From an uncultured Slackia sp. (GTDB lineage Bacteria; Actinomycetota; Coriobacteriia; Coriobacteriales; Eggerthellaceae), in assembly GCA_900555495.1 (NCBI GenBank), contig USLD01000100.1:1-5247 (forward strand): a DNA stretch of 5,247 bases. The letters run 5' to 3'. The notes beneath the pieces were generated by a model that saw only the letters and a list, made by a program, of their open reading frames with translations, was not told the origin of the DNA and did no database searches. A program made the translations under genes and the position numbers. This document shows, one piece after another, positions 1 through 4,359 of the stretch; the first letter of the stretch is position 1; the number at the start of each line of letters is the position of its first letter.

Positions 1-1562
1 GTCGCCAAAATAGACGACTGGTGAGCGATGGCGTAGTACTTCTCGCCCTCGACCTTCGAAACGCCTTCCATCGGACGATTGAAGTCGTCGTCCTTCTTCG
101 CGTCCACGAAGCCGTTGAAGCGCTCGATGCTCTCGCGCAACGTTGCGCCGTCGCAGCCCATCTGTTCGGCGAGGCCCTCGATGGAGTCGGCCTCGAACGC
201 CCAGCCTTTGCCCTTGATTTCTTCGAATTTCGCGAAGGCTTTCTCTTTATCGGCGTCGCTTACGCCTGCGAACTGCGTATCGGAAGCCACTTTCCACGTT
301 TTCTCGCCGAAATTACGCTGGGCGGAAATGGCATTGGAACGCGCCTGGAAAGGCATGCTCTCGCTTGCGAAGCGCACGCCCTTCTCGTTGATGAAGATGC
401 CGCCGAGGAAGGGGCGCATGCCCGTGCTGCTGGAATAGAACGCGTCGTCGTTGCCCATATCGAAGTTCATGACGCAAGCAGGCAGCGGATCCATCTGACC
501 GCCGACGGCGAGGCCCATGAGCTGGCCGTCGCCCGTCGTGCCGTAAGCGGGACACCACGAACCGTAGTTGACCATGTCTTCGGGACGGCACCAGGCCTTG
601 AGCATCTGGGGATTCGCATCGAAACCGCCCGTGGCGAGGATGACGCCCTTTTTGGCATTCACGCGGTAGTAGCCGTCGGAGTCCTTGCAGATGGCGCCGG
701 TCACACGGCCCTCGTCGTTGCGCTCCAGCTTGACGACCGCGTTGCGATAGCGAAGAGTGGCATTCGGACGCTTCGAGAACGTATTCGCGAGGTCTTTCAC
801 GATAAAGATGCCCGCGCCGCCGGCATTCTTGGTGGTCTGTTCGGACCACTGGTCGCAACGGAATGCAATCTCGGTCTGAACGCTCGGGAAGAAGTGCGAA
901 TTGGGCTTGCCCTCTTTGTAATACGTTTCGATCTTGGCATCGCCTTCGTCGAACTTATCCTGCAGCCAATCGGCCGCTTCTCCCGAACGGTCGCCCCACA
1001 GTTTGATGGGGTCGACAGGGACGCGATAATACGCCGCATTGCGCATGGCGTCCATGGCCTCGGCCTTATCGACGTTGTTGCCCGCCTCGGCCATCTTCTT
1101 GCCGCCCACGACGCCCATGCCCTCGAAAATGCCGCGGCCTTCGCTCATCTTCTCAAGACACAGAACCGCGGTCTCGCCGTCATCCGACGCAGACACGGCG
1201 GCGACGATACCCGTGATGCCGGCGCCGGCCACGAGCACGTCGGTATCTTCGGTGCGTGCGATCTCGGATTCGTCGAAATCGCGCATCTCGAACGCCACGT
1301 TGCCCTGGCGGTCAAGATCGGTCTGCACGTCGCGAACCGGAATGGAACGCATCGGTACCTGGAACACATCCTCATACATGCCGGCCGTCTGGCTGAAGTC
1401 GGTGACGCCCTTCTCGGTAGCAGGCAATGCGTCGCTAGCCATGGCAACGCGCGGGTTCGCCGCATTAAAAGCTCCCGCCGATGCGGCGGCCGCGATCATG
1501 CCGAAGCCCGCTGCCTTCAAGAAATTACGGCGACTCGTCGCATGAGTGGTCTGCTCTTCCAT
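1..1562 (-). CDS. Tat-exported FAD-dependent reductase (fumarate/urocanate reductase-like flavoprotein), C-terminus outside window
   Basis: The frame reads from ATG at 1562 off the left edge, giving 520 codons without a stop. GAGGAGGGG lies just upstream of the ATG and fixes the start. Residues 10-16 (SRRNFLK) are a textbook twin-arginine motif, followed by an Ala-rich hydrophobic stretch and a likely cleavage site near AMA-S43, so the protein should be folded with FAD and exported. A Rossmann motif GAGITG (113-118) is followed by the ribose-binding acid E137. Family motifs include VILATGGF (307-314), TTGDGQLMGLAVGGQ (342-356) and FINEKGVRF (390-398). R408 sits where the family's catalytic proton-donor Arg is expected. 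There is no CXXCH haem motif and no N-terminal FMN-binding domain, so electrons probably come from a separate quinol- or cytochrome-linked partner. Residues normally contacting fumarate look different, so the substrate is unknown. Roughly 60-100 residues are probably missing. The flavoprotein family call is strong; the specific reaction is not determined. Confidence 0.93.
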   Translation of the reverse strand, partial: MEEQTTHATSRRNFLKAAGFGMIAAAASAGAFNAANPRVAMASDALPATEKGVTDFSQTAGMYEDVFQVPMRSIPVRDVQTDLDRQGNVAFEMRDFDESEIARTEDTDVLVAGAGITGIVAAVSASDDGETAVLCLEKMSEGRGIFEGMGVVGGKKMAEAGNNVDKAEAMDAMRNAAYYRVPVDPIKLWGDRSGEAADWLQDKFDEGDAKIETYYKEGKPNSHFFPSVQTEIAFRCDQWSEQTTKNAGGAGIFIVKDLANTFSKRPNATLRYRNAVVKLERNDEGRVTGAICKDSDGYYRVNAKKGVILATGGFDANPQMLKAWCRPEDMVNYGSWCPAYGTTGDGQLMGLAVGGQMDPLPACVMNFDMGNDDAFYSSSTGMRPFLGGIFINEKGVRFASESMPFQARSNAISAQRNFGEKTWKVASDTQFAGVSDADKEKAFAKFEEIKGKGWAFEADSIEGLAEQMGCDGATLRESIERFNGFVDAKKDDDFNRPMEGVSKVEGEKYYAIAHQSSILA

Positions 1563-1586
1563 ATCCCCTCCTCGTTGTCCTCTTGT

Positions 1587-1609
1587 CTCGCACGTCATCG
1601 GCGTGCAAG
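1587..1609 (-). other. Small hairpin in the 5' leader of the reductase gene
   Basis: On the minus strand CTTGCACG and CGTGCGAG pair over 8 bp, including one T/G wobble, around a 7-base loop. The hairpin ends about 14 bases before the AGGAGG ribosome binding site. It could shape translation or mRNA stability, or be a protein-binding dyad. No run of T follows it, so it is not an intrinsic terminator. Confidence 0.35.
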
Positions 1610-1641
1610 ACGAACATACGGCGACAAACGTATCCGCATCA

Positions 1642-1694
1642 GGGTGAACATCGCGAGAAGCAGGGTGAAGTGAGAATCACCCATCGCCTCACCC
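1642..1694. promoter_or_regulatory. Operator-like cluster: two GGGTGA and two TCACCC boxes upstream of the reductase
   Basis: On the plus strand GGGTGA occurs at 1642-1647 and 1663-1668, and its complement TCACCC at 1677-1682 and 1689-1694. The two direct copies are part of a 9-base repeat, CAGGGTGAA, starting at 1640 and 1661. That 21-base step is two helical turns. The middle pair forms a dyad, TCACCC-N8-GGGTGA on the minus strand in inverse orientation. The cluster begins right beside the proposed -10 box (1695-1700) and runs into the transcribed leader, the usual place for a repressor operator. The cognate regulator is not in the window. The repeats are seen directly; the operator role is inference. 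Confidence 0.45.
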
Positions 1695-1722
1695 CTTATA
1701 TGAACTGGGGATATGCAGTGAA
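1695..1722 (-). promoter_or_regulatory. Candidate sigma-70-type promoter for the reductase gene
   Basis: Minus strand: TTCACT (complement of 1717-1722, four of six matches to TTGACA), a 16-base spacer, then TATAAG (complement of 1695-1700, five of six matches to TATAAT). Transcription would start near 1688, leaving a leader of about 125 bases before the ATG at 1562. The -35 box touches the T-run of the TM2 gene's terminator. It is the best promoter match I saw in this gap, but it is unproven. Confidence 0.4.
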
Positions 1723-1766
1723 AATAAAAAACGCCCCCGAACCATCGAAAGGATACGGGGACGTTT
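1721..1766 (-). terminator. Rho-independent terminator of the TM2-domain gene
   Basis: Read on the minus strand, AAACGTCCCCG (1766-1756) pairs with CGGGGGCGTTT (1739-1729) over 11 bp around a 16-base loop. One pair is a G·U wobble that would be an A/C mismatch in plus-strand RNA. A T-run, TTTTATTTT, follows immediately at 1729-1721. The hairpin starts about 50 bases after the TM2 gene's stop codon. The wobble and the T-run both indicate minus-strand function. Confidence 0.88.
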
Positions 1767-1817
1767 CATTCGAAACGGAACCGGGCCGCCGGCATGAGCC
1801 GCAAGCCCGACCGGGCG

Positions 1818-2624
1818 CTAGAACCACTCGCGCTTGCCGAATACGTAGGTCTGTTCGAACTCGGCCTGGCCCTTGACCAAGTAAATGATGCCTTCTATCA
1901 AGCCGATCAGCCACACCACGCCCGTGGCCAATCCCAGCGAAAGCAAACCGCCCAGAATAGCCACGCCGAGCATGATGAATCCCGACGTGTTATAGCCGAG
2001 ATAGAACTTGTGGATGCCGAACGTGCCCAAGAAGATGCCGAGCAGGCCCGCCGCCACATGGTCTTTCGTGCGCACCACGGGCTGTTGATAGTAATTCTGC
2101 CCATACGGATTATACGGCGTTTGAGGGGACGCCCCGTAACCGCCCGCGTATCCTCCGCTCTGATAGGCCTGCTGGCCCGTGGTCTGTCCGTATTCGACTC
2201 CCGACCCGGCGACGCCTTGCGCGCCGCCCGCCGCCGACGCATCGTAGGCAGGCGGCGGCGTCGGAGCGCCCTGGTCCGCCGATTGCGAAGCAGCATAGGC
2301 CGAAGGGGCCGCGGGCGGCACATAAGCCGCATACTCCTGCGACGATTCGACGACAGGCGCCGTAGGCCCAGGAACAGCGACCGGCTCGACCTCGGGAACG
2401 GGACCGACCTCGCACGGACCATCTTCGGCGTCCGAAGCGCCGCCGGAACCGACGTTTTCGGACGGATCCTCTTCGGCTCCATCCCGATCGGCGCTCTCGG
2501 CGGTCTCGCCCCGCTCCATAGCGGCGCCCAGCTCTGTCAAGCGGGCGTGCATCGCCTCCATCTGTCGCTTCAATTCCTCTATTTCGTCGGCAGGCGACAG
2601 GATCTTCTTATCAGTGTCTGCCAT
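1818..2624 (-). CDS. TM2-domain membrane protein with coiled-coil and low-complexity N-terminal region
   Basis: The protein is 268 residues. The ATG at 2624 is chosen because GGAAGGAG lies six bases upstream; a 10-codon upstream extension lacks such a site. Residues 12-38 form a probable coiled coil with hydrophobic positions I15, L18, M22, M25, L29, L32 and M36 in strict 3-4 spacing. Residues 40-95 are acidic and Pro-rich. Residues 97-182 are a Tyr/Gly/Ala/Pro/Gln-rich, probably disordered linker. The C-terminus is a TM2 domain: a first membrane segment at about 190-209 carrying GIHKFYLG (203-210), then a hydrophobic stretch at 215-250. The usual Trp-x-x-x-Asp pattern appears as W238 with Glu at 244. 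The tail ends in aromatic and charged residues. TM2 proteins are widespread and mostly of unknown function, so the domain call is strong and the role is open. The gene has its own terminator and promoter candidate and is therefore probably monocistronic. Confidence 0.9.
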   Translation of the reverse strand: MADTDKKILSPADEIEELKRQMEAMHARLTELGAAMERGETAESADRDGAEEDPSENVGSGGASDAEDGPCEVGPVPEVEPVAVPGPTAPVVESSQEYAAYVPPAAPSAYAASQSADQGAPTPPPAYDASAAGGAQGVAGSGVEYGQTTGQQAYQSGGYAGGYGASPQTPYNPYGQNYYQQPVVRTKDHVAAGLLGIFLGTFGIHKFYLGYNTSGFIMLGVAILGGLLSLGLATGVVWLIGLIEGIIYLVKGQAEFEQTYVFGKREWF

Positions 2625-2674
2625 GGCGCGCTCCTTCCATTCCAGCGGCCGCATTCGTCTTAGTTCGCTGCCAT

Positions 2675-2704
2675 CCTATAACGAAAACGGCAGCGGTTTT
2701 TCAA
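2675..2704 (-). promoter_or_regulatory. Candidate promoter of the TM2-domain gene, overlapping the preceding terminator
   Basis: Minus strand: TTGAAA (complement of 2699-2704, five of six matches to TTGACA), an 18-base spacer, then TATAGG (complement of 2675-2680, four of six matches). The -35 box lies in the loop of the hairpin that ends the transporter gene, and the spacer is the hairpin's second arm. The predicted start near 2668 gives a leader of about 45 bases before the ATG at 2624. Confidence 0.4.
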
Positions 2705-2719
2705 TCGCTGCCGTTTCGT
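2681..2719 (-). terminator. Intrinsic terminator-like hairpin after the transporter gene
   Basis: On the minus strand AAACGGCAGCG (2716-2706) pairs perfectly with CGCTGCCGTTT (2695-2685) over 11 bp around a 10-base loop. Pairing continues for three more pairs, TCGT side against ACGA side, after a single-base bulge. The downstream side continues TTTTCGTTAT, a short and interrupted T-run. It lies about 60 bases after the transporter stop. The stem is strong but the T-run is mediocre, so termination may be incomplete. Confidence 0.65.
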
Positions 2720-2744
2720 AACGGATATGCCGGCGCAATGCAAC

Positions 2745-2768
2745 CGAAGACGGCATCCGCCGTTTTCG
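2745..2768. other. Small hairpin between the transporter stop codon and its terminator
   Basis: CGAAGACGGC (2745-2754) faces GCCGTTTTCG (2759-2768) with a 4-base loop. In plus-strand RNA this is 10 continuous pairs with one G·U; in minus-strand RNA there is one A/C mismatch. It begins 12 bases after the transporter stop codon, so it would lie in that gene's 3' untranslated region and may stabilise the transcript end. No minus-strand T-run follows it. Confidence 0.3.
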
Positions 2769-2779
2769 ACAAGCGAGCC

Positions 2780-4000
2780 CTAAGCTCTTTCGGGCACTTT
2801 GCGCAACAGAGCGAAGCCGACGATGAACAGCACGACAAGCGAGAACACGCCCCAGTTCGACTGGCCCGTGGCCTGAGTGATGACGCTGACCAGGAACGTT
2901 CCCATGACGGCTGCGTACTTGCCGAAGATGTCGAAAAAGCCGAAATACTCGTTAGCGTGCTCTTTAGGAACAAGCTTTCCGAACTCGGAACGAGAAAGAG
3001 CCTGGATGCCGCCCTGGAACATGCCGACCATGATCGCCAAGAACCAGAACTCGACGGCGCTTTTCAGGAAGAACGCCGCGAACAACGTGATGCACATATA
3101 GGCGAACACGCCCACGAGCAGCATCTTCTTCGTACCCACCTTGGCGCCCAGGCGGCCGTAGACAATGGCCGACGGAAATGCCACGAACTGCGTGACCAAA
3201 AGCGCAAGCACCAGCTGCGTGGCATCGATGCCCAAATCGGTGCCATAGCTCGTGGACAGCTTGATGATGGTGTGCACGCCGTCGATATAGAAGAAATAGG
3301 CGAGCATGAAGTAGCGCAGCGATTTTGTGCGCCACATGCGCTTGACCGTTCCCAACAGGCCCGAGAACGCGTCGCGCACCACATGGGAGGAACGCTCCTT
3401 GAAGTGGGTCTGATGCACGTTCTTGAACACGGGAATGGTGAAAACGACCCACCATGCCGCCGTGATGAAGAAGGCTATTTTCATGCCGAGCGCGATATCG
3501 ATGCCGATCGCGCCGCCGCCGAGCACGACGGCCAAGCATGCGATGAACGGGATGCAGCTGCCGATATAGCCCCACGCATAGCCCTGGCTGGACACTTCGT
3601 CGTAACGCTCGTCGGTGGTGGCGTCCACGAGCAGCGCGTCGTAGAACACCATCGACGAGTTCAACATGATCGACGCCACGACGTAGATGACCAGGAACGG
3701 CAGCGCATCAGTGGCGAAACCCAGCGCGCAGCACGCCAGCGCGCCCGTCCCCACCGTGCCTACGAGGAATTTCTTCTTCATGTGCCGCAGGTCGGCCAAG
3801 CTGCCCAAAACGGGCATCGTCAGCGCGATGACAAGCGAGGCGATGGTCTCGGCATAACCCCACGACACCACCACGCTGCCGGTCGCGATGGAGCTGAAAT
3901 ACACGGGGATGAGCGCGGTCGACAGCAAGACGAAGGCCGAATTGCCTACGTCGTACATGATCCAGCTCTTCTCCTGCTTCGTAAGTTTGCCGATTGCCAT
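2780..4000 (-). CDS. UMF1/Atg22-like major facilitator superfamily transporter
   Basis: The product is a 406-residue polytopic inner-membrane protein, normal to slightly short for this branch of the superfamily. The ATG at 4000 is preceded by the purine-rich GAAGGAAGAAGG; the frame stays open to 4315, but that extension is Arg-rich with no family features. Family marks include YDVGNSAF (16-23) at the start of the first helix, PVLGSLADLRHMKKKFL (63-79) as the loop 2-3 signature GxxxD followed by basic residues, AYFFYIDGVHTI (234-245), and the C-terminal half block FQGGIQALSRSEFGKLVP (328-345) followed by NEYFGFFDIFGKYAA (350-364). Hydrophobic segments are spread over the whole length, consistent with about 12 helices, with a charged central loop at about 196-230. 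Members are secondary carriers of mostly unknown substrate; fungal Atg22 exports amino acids from the vacuole. The substrate here cannot be told from sequence. It is divergent from the phospholipase-like gene and has its own terminator-like hairpin. Confidence 0.93.
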   Translation of the reverse strand: MAIGKLTKQEKSWIMYDVGNSAFVLLSTALIPVYFSSIATGSVVVSWGYAETIASLVIALTMPVLGSLADLRHMKKKFLVGTVGTGALACCALGFATDALPFLVIYVVASIMLNSSMVFYDALLVDATTDERYDEVSSQGYAWGYIGSCIPFIACLAVVLGGGAIGIDIALGMKIAFFITAAWWVVFTIPVFKNVHQTHFKERSSHVVRDAFSGLLGTVKRMWRTKSLRYFMLAYFFYIDGVHTIIKLSTSYGTDLGIDATQLVLALLVTQFVAFPSAIVYGRLGAKVGTKKMLLVGVFAYMCITLFAAFFLKSAVEFWFLAIMVGMFQGGIQALSRSEFGKLVPKEHANEYFGFFDIFGKYAAVMGTFLVSVITQATGQSNWGVFSLVVLFIVGFALLRKVPERA

Positions 4001-4113
4001 GAGCCTTCTTCCTTCTCGCGGGATACGGTCGGGGCTGCGCCATGCGCCACGCCACGACGCCCATACATGGATCGGCTCCCCTTTGCCGCAGCCGCGCAGC
4101 GCGCGACGACGGG

Positions 4114-4134
4114 AAAAGAGAGCCCGCCGCTCCC
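4114..4134 (-). terminator. Possible attenuator hairpin in the transporter leader
   Basis: Minus strand: GGGAGC (4134-4129), 5-base loop, GCTCTC (4123-4118), then TTTT (4117-4114). This is a six-pair stem with one G·U and a short T-run, about 114 bases before the transporter ATG. If transcription starts upstream near 4249 this would act as a leader terminator. The stem is short and the region very GC-rich, so chance is a real alternative. Confidence 0.25.
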
Positions 4135-4221
4135 CTCCGCATGAGCGCACGACCGCAGGCGCGGATGAAGCGAACCATATGCGAACAGCGGAAACGCTTG
4201 CCTGCAAAATGTCCGTAGACT

Positions 4222-4252
4222 TTGCGGCGCAACGAGGGAAACGTTGCCGCAA
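4222..4252. repeat. Inverted repeat (dyad) in the divergent intergenic region
   Basis: TTGCGGC (4222-4228) is inverted as GCCGCAA (4246-4252), and AACG (4231-4234) as CGTT (4242-4245), so 11 bases of each arm match with a 2-base insertion (GC) in the left arm. The left arm alone, TTGCGGCGCAA, is also a palindrome around its central G. The dyad sits one base from the -10-like element at 4254-4262. It is a plausible regulator-binding site for one or both divergent genes; the regulator is unknown. Confidence 0.5.
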
Positions 4253-4253
4253 T

Positions 4254-4262
4254 TGTATATCA
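4254..4262 (-). promoter_or_regulatory. Possible extended -10 element for the transporter gene
   Basis: The minus strand reads TGATATACA, which fits the extended -10 form TG-N-TATAAT with two mismatches in the hexamer; no good -35 box precedes it. The start of transcription would fall near 4249, inside the right arm of the dyad, giving a leader of about 250 bases. The same AT-rich patch could also serve the plus strand. Support is weak. Confidence 0.25.
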
Positions 4263-4347
4263 TGAGGCCTGAGACGAACGCCGCCCCCGGACCCTGCCCC
4301 GTCAAATCGGCGCAAAATAACGGAAGCGGCACACCATGCATACGCCT

Positions 4348-4354
4348 AAGGAGG
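4348..4354 (+). promoter_or_regulatory. Ribosome binding site deciding the start of the phospholipase-like gene
   Basis: AAGGAGG lies five bases before ATG at 4360. Two other in-frame ATG codons exist, at 4336 (upstream of this site) and 4372 (17 bases after it). Only 4360 has ideal spacing, so it is taken as the start. Confidence 0.85.
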
Positions 4355-4359
4355 CAGCC

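Larger units (their letters stand above)
4001..4359. other. Divergent intergenic region between the transporter and phospholipase-like genes
   Basis: About 360 bases with no credible gene on either strand; the open frames through it encode Arg/Pro/Ala-rich sequence without family features or good ribosome binding sites. It holds a dyad at 4222-4252, an AT-rich extended -10-like element at 4254-4262, a terminator-like hairpin at 4114-4134 in the presumed transporter leader, and the ribosome binding site of the plus-strand gene. I found no convincing -35/-10 pair for the plus-strand gene. Confidence 0.7.

Noticed and set aside
21..1673. Plus-strand open frame of 550 codons opposite the reductase gene
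   Set aside because: Its translation is His/Arg/Ala-rich with no family features. It is the antisense reading of a GC-rich gene whose minus-strand product has a Tat signal and clear FAD motifs.
1640..1700. CRISPR array or tandem repeat at the GGGTGA cluster
   Set aside because: The repeats are 6-9 bases, occur in both orientations and have unequal spacing, unlike CRISPR repeats; a protein-binding site fits better.
1794..2663. Plus-strand open frame of 289 codons opposite the TM2 gene
   Set aside because: Arg-rich sequence without domains; the minus strand has a TM2 domain, a proper ribosome binding site and a terminator.
2738..4144. Plus-strand open frame of 468 codons opposite the transporter
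   Set aside because: The product is His/Asp/Glu/Arg-rich, the typical antisense image of a hydrophobic membrane protein; the minus strand encodes a recognisable transporter.
4256..4261. TATATC as a -10 box for the plus-strand phospholipase-like gene
   Set aside because: No acceptable -35 sequence lies 15-19 bases upstream (that stretch is GC-rich dyad sequence), so I did not list a plus-strand promoter.
4001..4315. N-terminal extension of the transporter up to 4315
   Set aside because: The 105 added residues are Arg/Gly/Ser-rich with no membrane segment, and the family N-terminal motif begins right after the ATG at 4000, which has a purine-rich ribosome binding site.
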